Shown here piece by piece: positions 1 to 7,841 of a stretch of DNA of 64,000 nt (its first letter is position 1; every line of letters starts with the position of its first letter). The DNA is from a bacterium (GTDB taxonomy: Bacteria; SZUA-182; DTGQ01). The notes beneath the pieces are model-generated. The model was given only the letters and a program-made list of their open reading frames with translations. It was not told the DNA's origin and ran no database searches. The stretch lies in contig JBFLZW010000024.1 in NCBI GenBank assembly GCA_040755755.1, forward strand, positions 1 through 64,000, in the 5' to 3' direction. Made by a program: the position numbers and the translations under genes.

Positions 1-109
1 TGCCTCCGGTATCATGGTCTTTAGTTTTTTTCTGCCCATATAATACCGGAAACTTCAGTCAGGGGTGGGGGAATTTTGCGTTGTCACAAACCCCTAAAAT
101 GGGGGAATT
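1..109. other. Left-edge non-coding sequence with inverted and direct repeats
   Basis: No gene is visible. CCGGTAT at 6-12 is mirrored by ATACCGG at 43-49, giving an imperfect stem. GGGGGAATTTT occurs twice (67-77 and 101-111), the second copy touching the damaged 3' end of the methyltransferase. This could be the end of an inserted element that continues beyond the window; that is inference. Confidence 0.35.
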
Positions 110-1217
110 TTAGATTATCACAATCACTTGGCGTAATGCAACTAATCCTTCCTCATTGACGCCTAATAGGGCGTGCTCCAAGGCATAAGTTCGCGTGTAA
201 TCATAGCGGTTACAATATGGAGGAGAGGTTATAACTGCTGTATAGGTCTCGCTTTTTATGTTAGGCAGCAAATTTAAACAAGAACCTTTTAAAAGATAGA
301 TTTCTCCAGGTTTGATATCCTGGTTCATGGAAGAAAATAAATCTATCTGTCGATAACGTTTTGTAATATCATTTAAAAACTCATTAAGCTTGCTCAATAT
401 AGCTTCGTCGAATGATAGTATTTTGCCCTTATGAAATGCGTTGTTACCATTTCTTCGGCCCGATCTGTAATCCCATCTGAGATATTGCCCATCCTTTCTT
501 GTGTAGCTGATTGATTCAAGAACACATAAAAGGGCGAGTAGTAGTAGTTCCTTGATTTTTGGATTTTCATTATCTATTTCATAAAGATATCTCTTGATCT
601 TATACTCAGTTTCTTTTGGATAGGCCCCATTTGTTATGCCAAGGACCTCAAAATCTTTAGCTTTCCCATCCTTATTCCAAACAGTATCGGAAATCCAATG
701 ATTCAACCTAGCTGCTATTTCTTGCTTGTTATGGCTTCTGGCAATAATATTTGCTTCGATTATTTTTTGACCTACGGGTAGAAGTTCAATACCATCTGCA
801 TCATACCCTAAAATCGAACCTGCAAATAGTGCCGTACCTGAGCCAGCAAATGGATCAAGGATTTTGCCTTTACTGACGTGATATTTGCTCAATAGATATT
901 CAACTAAATCAGCAGAGAATGCTTCCTTGTATTTATACCATCTATAATGTGTACGTATCTTGTTACCGTGGAAATGCCACTTTTGATAAAAATTATACTT
1001 TACTCAATAACATTTCCATCTTTGGGGGTGGCCAATAAGTAACTGGCCATGAATGTTTAGCTTGAAAACTAACAAGTTTTCTTGTTAGAGCTTCATCTAT
1101 AATAATCTTTTTTAAAAAATACCTAGTAAGGGAATCATCCAACTCTTTTATTTTAGCCAGATAACCATCGCCTATGCATAGACTGTTAACTATATTAGCG
1201 TTCTGAGCAGTATGCAT
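110..1217 (-). pseudogene. DNA methyltransferase, interrupted and 3'-truncated
   Basis: Remains of a site-specific DNA methyltransferase that would transfer a methyl group from S-adenosylmethionine to DNA. The N-terminal piece (993-1217) ends shortly after LTRKLVSFQA. The body resumes in another frame with THYRWYKYKEAFSADLVEYL, then motif I DPFAGSGT near 840-860 and the catalytic TSPPY near 225-240. The body is open from about 1002 down to 110 but has no ATG at the junction, so the two pieces belong to one gene split by roughly 90 bp of foreign-looking sequence (962-1043). The 3' end stops at ALRQVIVII, where family members usually continue. No restriction partner is visible. The family call is firm from the motifs; loss of function is inferred. 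Confidence 0.75.
962..1043. mobile_element. Short insertion inside the methyltransferase gene, possible IS remnant
   Basis: The segment starts GTTACCGTGGAAATGCCAC and ends GGTGGCCAATAAGTAAC, so GTTAC/GTAAC and CCAC/GTGG are mirrored at its ends. TGGAAATG near the left is also mirrored by CATTTCCA near 1010-1018. It separates LVSFQA from HYRWYKYKEAF and introduces a stop and a frame change. The GTGG/TGGCCA style of the ends recalls IS21-family termini, but there is no transposase and no clear target duplication. Confidence 0.35.
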
Positions 1218-1425
1218 TTAATTCAACCCCTATTCCGATGCTTGAGAATCTTACTAATCAGGGACATGTCTCGATTCACTAAACTATTTGATATATTCGT
1301 AATCCTACCACTCCTTAGATTATCCTTTTAGATGCGGAGAAATTTAAGATATTTTTGGAAAAGAAAAGGGGATAGATAATTTTCACTCATGCTGGAAAAA
1401 CATGTCCATTTCCAGTCATCCATGA

Positions 1426-1680
1426 CTATTTCCATAGCGTACGTATGGCAACAATCACTCCCGTGTAAGCAATCATAAGACCGGCAACCCGCTTAATCAC
1501 ACTTGATCTTACCTGCTCAATTTTCAACTCGATTTCCTTGATATCCGCTTTTGTTGCCACCTCCTGATTTTTAGAATCGATCATTGATTCGATATCTTTT
1601 ACGATAACCTGAGCTTTTTCCTTACCGTAGGTTTCAGCAAAGATATTGAATAATTCTACTCCATGTGGAATAGTGCTCAT
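1426..1680 (-). CDS. Small coiled-coil membrane protein (DUF1640/CCDC90-like)
   Basis: 84-residue protein with an acidic N-terminal part (ELFNIFAETYGKEKAQVIVKD), a charged helix likely to form a coiled coil (about residues 25-62) and one C-terminal transmembrane segment (VAGLMIAYTGVIVAI). It is a paralogue of the 152-residue protein at 62441-62899: GKEKAQVIV, the QVRSSVIK motif before the membrane helix and the overall layout are the same, but the tandem repeats of the larger copy are absent. The start ATG overlaps the stop of the upstream RHH gene (ATGA), pointing to translational coupling. Such proteins lie in mobile-looking regions of many bacteria and have no established function. Confidence 0.7.
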   Translation of the reverse strand: MSTIPHGVELFNIFAETYGKEKAQVIVKDIESMIDSKNQEVATKADIKEIELKIEQVRSSVIKRVAGLMIAYTGVIVAIRTLWK

Positions 1681-1842
1681 CGTGTGGCCGCCTTTGGTTT
1701 ATTCTTTGAATATTTCGACTTGAGTTCATTTTCAATAATTTTCAGCCAATTTTTGCTTTATGCTTTTTCTCTCTTTGGCCGCTAATACCTTGAGTTCATT
1801 CCAGAGGTCATCATCCATGATGATCTGATGACTTTTTTCCAT
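1677..1842 (-). pseudogene. RHH antitoxin-like small protein, frameshifted
   Basis: Translation from the ATG at 1842 gives MEKSHQIIMDDDLWNELKVL and continues AAKERKSIKQ, a ribbon-helix-helix type beginning, then stops at 1732. A one-base shift near the A-run at about 1750 restores KIIENELKSKYSKNK and reaches a TGA at 1677-1679 that overlaps the ATG of the next gene. The intact reading would be about 55 residues. The shift may be a real mutation or a homopolymer sequencing error. A good promoter lies just upstream (1885-1913). No toxin partner is recognisable; the coupled neighbour is a coiled-coil membrane protein. Confidence 0.5.
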
Positions 1843-1884
1843 TTATGTTTCTCTTTTTTGTATGCTGTTTTAGTAACCAGAGAT

Positions 1885-1913
1885 AATATAGACCTGTATT
1901 ATAGACTTGTCAA
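1885..1913 (-). promoter_or_regulatory. Sigma-70-type promoter
   Basis: Reading the minus strand, TTGACA (1913-1908) is followed after exactly 17 bp by TATATT (1890-1885). It would start transcription about 40 bp upstream of the RHH-like ATG at 1842. Confidence 0.55.
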
Positions 1914-1936
1914 GTTAGCGCCTTTCGGCGGACTTT

Positions 1937-2179
1937 TTAGTCTGGCTCAACACACTTCATGATGTAGTTATTACACCCGGGGCATCCAACCTCCATTCCA
2001 ATCTCAACGGTAGCCTCATTAACCAGCAGCTCCATTCCACACATCGAACAGCGGTAGTTGTACTCTTTCGGGGGCAGTCCGAATAGCTCCTCCCCCGCTA
2101 TTTGGGGAGGCAGTGGCATCTTTGGCCTTTTTTTTTTCTTTTTTTTTCCATACTTACCTTTCCTTATCTCCTCAAGCAC
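1937..2179 (-). CDS. Small zinc-ribbon protein
   Basis: 80-residue protein with a lysine-rich N-terminus (KGKYGKKKKKKRPK), a proline-containing linker and a C-terminal zinc ribbon formed by two knuckles, CSMCG and CPGC, about 22 residues apart. The layout resembles small FmdB-like or C4 zinc-ribbon regulatory proteins, but I do not recognise a named family. The poly-Lys stretch is encoded by long A-runs, where sequence errors are likely. It stands alone, 90 bp upstream of the RHH promoter on the same strand. Confidence 0.6.
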   Translation of the reverse strand: MLEEIRKGKYGKKKKKKRPKMPLPPQIAGEELFGLPPKEYNYRCSMCGMELLVNEATVEIGMEVGCPGCNNYIMKCVEPD

Positions 2180-2260
2180 ACTATGGACAATCCCATACTT
2201 TAGACTTATCCGCTTAACTTAATATACTATAAACGGCTTAGAACTGAACTTTTCCAGAGG

Positions 2261-2363
2261 AGCCAGGAGTCAGGAGTCAGAATTCAGAAGAAGGTATGGG
2301 CCATCTTAAATAAGGAGTTCTTTTACCTTCTTCTGGCTCCTGGCTCCTGACTTCTGACTCCTG
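2261..2363. repeat. Inverted pair of 'CAGGAGTCAG' dispersed repeats
   Basis: AGCCAGGAGTCAGGAGTCAG at 2261-2280 plus TCAGAAGAAGGTA is mirrored by TACCTTCTTCTG and TGGCTCCTGACTTCTGACTC at 2324-2363. It is one of at least four loci of this repeat family in the window (also 20561, 27153 and 38988). Apart from this structure, the gene-free stretch 2180-2598 shows nothing I can name. Confidence 0.8.
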
Positions 2364-2598
2364 AGCAAAAAGTTCAATATTCACCCGTTCGCAGTATAGC
2401 ATTGCCCTCAAGGGGGAGGAGAATAGTGGATGCTCCTAATATAAGATGGGGAACATCTGAACAGTTACAATTATTCTTGAAAAATATCAGGAGAGGTTGT
2501 ATGATGCTACAACACAAAGAGGTACGTAACCTGTTAAGAAACAATTTACTATTACAACTCACCATTACAATTTACTCGTGGATCGGGGATAGGAATAG

Positions 2599-2904
2599 AT
2601 GGAAGGAGATCAGGAAAAGACTCTGGCGGAAATACGGGCCCGAGTCAAAGGCCTGCTGGTTGATAATCTTGCCCTGCAAGATATTCAGGCGGAAGATATT
2701 CGGGATGATGAAATTCTGTTCGGGGAGGAAGGGCTTGGCCTTGATTCTCTGGATGCCGTTGAAATAGTTGTCCTGCTGCAAAGAAACTTTGGATTGGAAA
2801 TGAAGGATATCGATCAGGGGAAAAAAATATTTTACTCGGTTGACACGTTAGCCCGATATATTTACGAAAACAGGAAAAGCAATACCTCAAAAGAGCAATC
2901 TTGA
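2599..2904 (+). CDS. Acyl carrier protein
   Basis: 101-residue acyl carrier protein. The phosphopantetheine attachment site is Ser50 in GLGLDSLDAVEI, and the flanking helices look canonical. It would carry the growing acyl or polyketide chain as a thioester in the cytoplasm. The gene ends 7 bp before a ketosynthase, and a second ketosynthase-like gene overlaps that one, so the three form one operon and the ACP is almost certainly dedicated to this pair rather than to primary fatty acid synthesis. The start is an ATG after a GGGGATAGGAATAG stretch; an upstream start cannot be excluded. Confidence 0.92.
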   Translation: MEGDQEKTLAEIRARVKGLLVDNLALQDIQAEDIRDDEILFGEEGLGLDSLDAVEIVVLLQRNFGLEMKDIDQGKKIFYSVDTLARYIYENRKSNTSKEQS

Positions 2905-2911
2905 CCTCGGT

Positions 2912-4126
2912 ATGAAAAAGGCGGTAGTAAGCGGAATAGGAGTGATTTCTGCTGCTGGCAAAGACCTTCCTGAAACTCTGGATACCTTCGCCCAGGGAAA
3001 AAGGAATGCGGGTCCGGTGTCCCTGTTTCCTACGCTCCTCACCTATCCGGTCTTTGAAGTACGGGATATTCCCCCGCAATGGCATAAAGAAGGGATGCGT
3101 ACGTTAAGCCTTGCCCTGTGCGCTGTGGCCCAGGCACTCGGCGATGCAGGACTGCCGGACGATCTTTCCTCTCTGAAGGTGGGAGTATGTTTGGGAACCA
3201 CGGTCGCCAGCCAACTGAATGACCTCGAATTTTACCGCTCGTTCCGAAATAGCGGGCAGGCCCCGATGGGAGCGGTTGACCGCTTTCTCCGAGGGAATCT
3301 TGCGCAGGCCGCTGCCCATACGTTCAAAGCAGAGGGACCGGCCCTTACGGTGGTCAATGCCTGCTCATCCGGAGCTGACGCCATTGGGATATCGCTATCC
3401 TGGCTGAAGCAGGGAATATGCGATCTGGCCATAGCCGGGGGCGCTGACGAGTTGAACCATGTCCCCCTGTGCGGCTTCGGGTCCCTGGGAATTGTCAGCG
3501 AATCGTTGTGCGCTCCTTTTGACCGTAACCGATCAGGTTTGAACCTTGGCGAAGGGGCAGGAGTCCTTATTATCGAAGCGGAAGACATCTGCCGACAGAG
3601 AGGAAAAGCCCCCCTGGCGTATCTTGCAGGATATGGAATAGCTGCCGATGCCTATCACCTGACAGCTCCTCACCCGGAAGGAAAAGGGCTGGAAGCGGCT
3701 GTGCGGCAGGCAATGGCTTCGGCCAATATTACTCCCGATGATGTCTCATTTGTCAATGCTCATGGTACAGCCACCCCGGATAACGATAAGGTCGAGGGAA
3801 CCGTTCTGGCCAGGATTTTTGGCCCGGATGTTAAAGTTCTTTCCACCAAAGGGTACACCGGCCATACTCTGGGCGCAGCCGGTGGCCTGGAAGCTGCCTT
3901 TACCGTCGCAGCCCTGCGGGAAGGATGGATACCGGCCAGCATTGGCTTTGTTCACCAGGACACGGAAATACCGCTGGCCCCGGTTGCCGTGAAAACACCG
4001 ATCGAGAAGGGGTATGGGGTTTCCACCTCTCTGGCCTTTGGCGGAAACAATACAGCCCTCATTTTTTCTGCCGCCGGTTGCAGTGTTCGTTCCTCCTCGT
4101 TTCGCAAATGCCGGGATACAGCATGA
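2912..4126 (+). CDS. Beta-ketoacyl-ACP synthase (KAS II / type II PKS KS-alpha like)
   Basis: 404-residue condensing enzyme of the FabF type. All catalytic residues are present: Cys151 in VVNACSSGAD, His284 in VNAHGTATPDND and His318 in GYTGHTLGAAGG; the C-terminus has the family's SLAFGGNNTALIF. It would extend an ACP-bound chain by decarboxylative Claisen condensation. It sits between an ACP (7 bp upstream) and a ketosynthase homologue without the active cysteine, whose ATG overlaps its TGA (ATGA at 4123-4126). That order recalls KS/chain-length-factor/ACP minimal sets of type II polyketide and aryl-polyene pathways. No ketoreductase, dehydratase or thioesterase is adjacent. Confidence 0.92.
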   Translation: MKKAVVSGIGVISAAGKDLPETLDTFAQGKRNAGPVSLFPTLLTYPVFEVRDIPPQWHKEGMRTLSLALCAVAQALGDAGLPDDLSSLKVGVCLGTTVASQLNDLEFYRSFRNSGQAPMGAVDRFLRGNLAQAAAHTFKAEGPALTVVNACSSGADAIGISLSWLKQGICDLAIAGGADELNHVPLCGFGSLGIVSESLCAPFDRNRSGLNLGEGAGVLIIEAEDICRQRGKAPLAYLAGYGIAADAYHLTAPHPEGKGLEAAVRQAMASANITPDDVSFVNAHGTATPDNDKVEGTVLARIFGPDVKVLSTKGYTGHTLGAAGGLEAAFTVAALREGWIPASIGFVHQDTEIPLAPVAVKTPIEKGYGVSTSLAFGGNNTALIFSAAGCSVRSSSFRKCRDTA

Positions 4127-5196
4127 ATATTGCCGGGATAGGGACCATTTGTACCCGTGGACGGGGAATTGAAAGCTTTGCTCATGCCTTGCAGCAAGGG
4201 TGGAAGGCCCCGCAATTCATTAGCCTACAATCCTTACCGGATAAGTCCTTTCCTGTATACCCGCTCAACCAGGAGTCGCTCATGGACAAAGCGGTTCTGG
4301 GGAAAATGCGCCGGGCGGACAGATTCAGCAGGATGGCTGCTCTGGCTGCCTGGGATGCAGTCCAGGACAGCGGCATGGCACTCGATGGGGAACATACCAT
4401 GGGTATTATTGTCGCCTCGGCCTTCGGACCGCATACCACAACCTTCCGCTTTCTGGATGACATCCTCGATTACGGTGAAGCGAATGTTTCTCCGACAGCG
4501 TTTTCCCATTCGGTCCACAATACGGCTGCATCGTATATCGCCTCTCTGCTGGACATTCGAGGGCCAACCATAACCGTGAGCCAGTTTGCTTTCCCGTTTC
4601 ATCAGGCCATTCTTCTGGCCCAGGCCTGGCTCGATGAAAAGCGGTGTGATTATGTCCTTGTCGGCAGCGCGGATGAATCCGGCAGGGTTATGGAATATAT
4701 TTGCAGTCAAAAACTCCGGATTGCTGATGACGGTCAAATCCAGCCCTTCCATTTTTCAGCCGCACCAAAGGCTGTGCCGGGAGAGGGGAGCGTGTTTTTC
4801 CTGATGACCAGCCGGGAAGATGGCCGCAAATATGGTGAATTGTCCGAAGTCGCTCTCTCCAGTCACCGAAATGAAGAGGAGGATAAACCTGACATCTGCA
4901 TCCTCGAAGCGGACGGCATGGCCGGTGACGAAACTGGCTACCGTGATGCCGTTGTGCCCGGTGCCTTTGCAGCCGGATACTCACCGCTGTTTGGCAGCAT
5001 GCTGACCGGCAGCGGCTTCCAGTGCGCTGCCGCCGCTCTGATGCTGAAAGAGCAGATCCGATATGCCTGTCCGGTTCAGGACAATCCCGGCAGGGTGAAT
5101 ATCTGTACCGTGACTGAGACGGCTGAAATACACAGTATTCACTGTATCAGATATCATTGTGGACAGAAAAAGGCTGTTATTAAATTACGGCGATAG
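4123..5196 (+). CDS. Ketosynthase-like chain-length factor without catalytic cysteine
   Basis: 357 residues when started at the ATG overlapping the previous stop; a longer open frame upstream only shadows the ketosynthase. The fold is recognisable from HSVHNTAASYIASLLDIRGP and VLVGSADE. At the position of the nucleophilic cysteine (GPxxTVxxxC) it has GPTITVSQFA, that is Ala156, and no HGTxTxxxD motif is seen, so it cannot condense by the standard mechanism. The SHSVHN motif resembles the chain-length-factor-like ketosynthases of aryl-polyene clusters. It probably forms a heterodimer with the upstream ketosynthase and shapes chain length. Translational coupling supports equal expression. Confidence 0.8.
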   Translation: MNIAGIGTICTRGRGIESFAHALQQGWKAPQFISLQSLPDKSFPVYPLNQESLMDKAVLGKMRRADRFSRMAALAAWDAVQDSGMALDGEHTMGIIVASAFGPHTTTFRFLDDILDYGEANVSPTAFSHSVHNTAASYIASLLDIRGPTITVSQFAFPFHQAILLAQAWLDEKRCDYVLVGSADESGRVMEYICSQKLRIADDGQIQPFHFSAAPKAVPGEGSVFFLMTSREDGRKYGELSEVALSSHRNEEEDKPDICILEADGMAGDETGYRDAVVPGAFAAGYSPLFGSMLTGSGFQCAAAALMLKEQIRYACPVQDNPGRVNICTVTETAEIHSIHCIRYHCGQKKAVIKLRR

Positions 5197-5226
5197 CGAT
5201 AGCGTTAGGAAATTACGGCGATAACG
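5182..5226. repeat. Short direct repeat at the 3' end of the ketosynthase operon
   Basis: AAATTACGGCGATAGCG (5182-5198) recurs as AAATTACGGCGATAACG (5210-5226), 28 bp apart. The first copy encodes the last residues and stop of the chain-length-factor-like gene. No hairpin followed by a T-run is seen. Confidence 0.5.
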
Positions 5227-5312
5227 TTAACCATGCACCTTTAGAAACGACAGCTTGAGTATACCAGTCCCATACTAAAACCTGTAACTTTATATTTCTC
5301 AAGGAGGTTGTA

Positions 5313-5945
5313 ATGCACAAGGTAACAAAGTATCTATCCAACGCCCTGATCGTTTTTTGTATTTGCTGCCTGGGATTTTTTTCCGGTTGTGCCGGCACCT
5401 CGGCAGGGAAAGCGGACCTTACCGAAGGCTCCCAGGCTGTATCCGCCAGTCCCGAAGGGAAACCCTATTTTACCAAGGTCAATATCTGGTACGAGTACAA
5501 GAACGAAAAGCTGAACCCGATTCCCTCTACCAATTATCATCAAGGAGAAATGCTGCCGGTTGGTACGAAAGTAACCATCAAGGAATGCAGCGATAAAAAA
5601 ATCCTGTTTGCCGATGATAGCACCAATACGGTCTACACCCTGGTGTATATAGCAAAGCATGGCCAGATGACGCCGGAGGAATTCTTCGGCCATTATTTCT
5701 CCGAAGGAAATGTCATGGCTGAGGGTGGTGAATTTTCGAAATTTACTCCGGAGGAGCAAAGCAATATTAAAAGCGGTACACTGGCCGAAGGGATGAGCAA
5801 GGAGGCAGTGCTCATGGCTTATGGGTATCCGCCTAAAATCAAAACACCCGATATATCGAACGATGTATGGACTTTTTGGAAAAACCGCTTCGATACCACC
5901 GTGGTGACATTCCAGGATAATAAAATCGCGAACATCAAAGATTAA
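5313..5945 (+). CDS. Lipoprotein with SmpA/BamE-like C-terminal domain
   Basis: 210 residues. The N-terminus is a lipoprotein signal (ALIVFCICCLGFFSGCAG) with the lipid-bearing Cys in FSGC. Residues from about 48 to the end are nearly the same as the last 150 residues of the caspase-like protein encoded next: FTKVNIWYE, PVGTKVTI, GHYFSEGNVMAEGG, EAVLMAYGYPP and the final FQDNKIANIKD. The GMSKEAVLMAYGYPP...W.FWKN...V.F.DNKI pattern resembles SmpA/OmlA (BamE-like) domains. A clear AAGGAGG site precedes the ATG. It is probably anchored in an envelope membrane and may partner or compete with the caspase-like protein; that is inference from the shared domain. Confidence 0.85.
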   Translation: MHKVTKYLSNALIVFCICCLGFFSGCAGTSAGKADLTEGSQAVSASPEGKPYFTKVNIWYEYKNEKLNPIPSTNYHQGEMLPVGTKVTIKECSDKKILFADDSTNTVYTLVYIAKHGQMTPEEFFGHYFSEGNVMAEGGEFSKFTPEEQSNIKSGTLAEGMSKEAVLMAYGYPPKIKTPDISNDVWTFWKNRFDTTVVTFQDNKIANIKD

Positions 5946-6061
5946 CGTACCCTGCACAGTAAATACGCGGCCAGATCGCAAAGGGCAGGCACCAGACAGG
6001 GTGCCTGCCCCTTGCCAGTTATGAGCATGAGAAATCCGGACAATAGAGAGGTGTCTGAGCG

Positions 6062-7765
6062 ATGAGGAAAACGGAGTCACCTGTAAGCGCACTATACTAT
6101 GCTGTCCTGATTTGTTTCGTATCCACATGCTGCTGCTTCTATTCAGCGGCTCAGGCCAGAGATCGGGACCTTTCCATATCCCCCCGGGTTAATTCATCCT
6201 CTCAGCAGCAGGTTGCGAAGCAGGGTGAGTACTGGGCGCTCATTATCGGGATAAACAACTACGAAAACTGGGCTCTTTTGCAGACAGCTCTTGCTGATGC
6301 CACCGCGGTTCGTGAGGTTTTAATTAAAAACTACGGGTTCTCTGAGAAAAAAACTGTCTTTCTGAAGGACCGGGAGGCTACCCGGCAGAATATTTTACGG
6401 GAATTCAGAAAGATGGTGGAAGTAATGAAGGAGGACGATTCCCTTTTCATCTATTATGCAGGTCACGGGTATTTGGACAAGCTCCTGAATGTAGGGTACT
6501 GGGTACCCTGTGACGGCAAGGCAACCGATATCAGCACCTTCATTCCCAACTCCACTATCCATGACCTTGTCAAGGCAGCCAAATCCAAACATATCTATTT
6601 AGTATCCGATTCCTGCTTCTCCGGCTCGCTCTTTTTACGGGCTGAAACTCCCTCCCCGGCTACCATCGATGATCGATACATCAAAAAATATGGAGGGCTC
6701 AAGTCACGGCAGGTGTTATCATCAGGAAATATGGAGCCGGTATCGGATAGCGGCTATGATAACCACTCCATTTTTGCCTACTACTTCATCAAGACCCTGA
6801 AGGAAAACCCGGACCCCTATCTTACCCCGATGGGGATTTTTGAAAGGCTGAAGGTCCCCATGGCCAGAAACGCCAACCAGATTCCAATCTGCAAACCATT
6901 ACAGGATGCCTATGATGAAGGCGGAGAATTCATTTTTGCAAACCTGGCCCTCAAAAACCATCCCGGTAAGCTTAGCCCTCTTCAACAGCCCCCCTCTTCG
7001 GATCTTGAGGTTGAATCGGAAAAAGAAAAGGTTCAGCAGGAAGCAGAGCAGCTCCAGCAGCAAAAGAAACAACTGGAGGAGTTGCGAAAAGCCCTGCTCG
7101 AACAAAAGGCCCTGATCAATGAGCAAAAAGGCGTGGCCGAAGAGAAGGCCAGGATTGAGCAGCAGCTCAAGGAAATTCAGCTCAAGCAGGGAGCTGTACC
7201 AGTCACCCCCGGACAGGTGAAACAGAAGACCGCATCGGTACAGCAGGAAACTATTTATCAGGTGCAAAAACCAATAGAGCCGGCAGCGGGGAAAACCTAT
7301 TTTACCAGGGTCAATATCTGGTATGAGAAGCCGGACCAGATTCCTTCCACCAATTATCATCGAGGGGCTCGCCTGCCGGTTGGAACAAAAGTAACCATCA
7401 GGCAACAGAGCAATGGCAAAATCCGGTTTGCCGTTGATGGTGCCAGTACAGTCTATACCCTGGTATATATACCAAAACATGGCAGGATGACGATGGAGGA
7501 ATTCTTTAGCCATTATTTCTCCGAAGAGAATGTCATGGCCGAGGGTGGTAAATTTTCTCAATTTACGCCGGAGGAGCAAGATAACATTAAACATGGCACC
7601 CTTGCCGAAGGGATGTGCAAGGAGGCAGTGCTCATGGCTTACGGGTATCCACCAAAACACAAAACACCTAATATATCCAATAACGTATGGATCTTTTGGG
7701 AAAACAATCACAATAAGATCGTGGTGACATTCCAGGATAATAAAATCGCGAACATCAAAGATTAA
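6062..7765 (+). CDS. Exported caspase-family (C14) peptidase with coiled coil and SmpA-like domain
   Basis: 567 residues. A signal peptide (about 1-33, hydrophobic ALYYAVLICFV) is followed by a caspase p20 fold at about 57-265: it opens YWALIIGINNYE, the catalytic His is His135 in YYAGHG and the catalytic Cys is Cys185 in SDSCFSG. Residues about 325-395 are a Glu/Gln/Lys-rich coiled coil. The last 150 residues duplicate the domain of the preceding lipoprotein. Caspase-like bacterial peptidases usually cleave after Arg/Lys or Asp and often act in signalling or cell-death modules. Export to the periplasm is predicted from the signal peptide. The gene follows the lipoprotein by 116 bp and ends just before a terminator. 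Confidence 0.9.
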   Translation: MRKTESPVSALYYAVLICFVSTCCCFYSAAQARDRDLSISPRVNSSSQQQVAKQGEYWALIIGINNYENWALLQTALADATAVREVLIKNYGFSEKKTVFLKDREATRQNILREFRKMVEVMKEDDSLFIYYAGHGYLDKLLNVGYWVPCDGKATDISTFIPNSTIHDLVKAAKSKHIYLVSDSCFSGSLFLRAETPSPATIDDRYIKKYGGLKSRQVLSSGNMEPVSDSGYDNHSIFAYYFIKTLKENPDPYLTPMGIFERLKVPMARNANQIPICKPLQDAYDEGGEFIFANLALKNHPGKLSPLQQPPSSDLEVESEKEKVQQEAEQLQQQKKQLEELRKALLEQKALINEQKGVAEEKARIEQQLKEIQLKQGAVPVTPGQVKQKTASVQQETIYQVQKPIEPAAGKTYFTRVNIWYEKPDQIPSTNYHRGARLPVGTKVTIRQQSNGKIRFAVDGASTVYTLVYIPKHGRMTMEEFFSHYFSEENVMAEGGKFSQFTPEEQDNIKHGTLAEGMCKEAVLMAYGYPPKHKTPNISNNVWIFWENNHNKIVVTFQDNKIANIKD

Positions 7766-7782
7766 GGTACTTCGCTCAAGAA

Positions 7783-7810
7783 AAAAGGCGGGATTTTTAT
7801 CCCGCCTTTT
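7783..7810. terminator. Bidirectional rho-independent terminator
   Basis: AAAAGGCGGGAT (7783-7794), loop TTTT and ATCCCGCCTTTT (7799-7810) form a perfect 12-bp stem with A-tract and T-tract arms. It lies between the convergent caspase-like and beta-barrel genes and can serve both strands. Confidence 0.9.
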
Positions 7811-7841
7811 CTGTTGTGGCAAGTAATGATGTCCAGAATTT

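Noticed and set aside
3925-4122. Upstream extension of the chain-length-factor-like gene
   Set aside because: The 66 extra codons overlap the ketosynthase in another frame and carry no family sequence; the ATG overlapping the previous stop gives a normal start.
5334-7822. Antisense open frames (264 and 307 codons) over the lipoprotein and caspase genes
   Set aside because: Both mirror the same duplicated domain on the opposite strand, so their mutual similarity is only a shadow of the real duplication.
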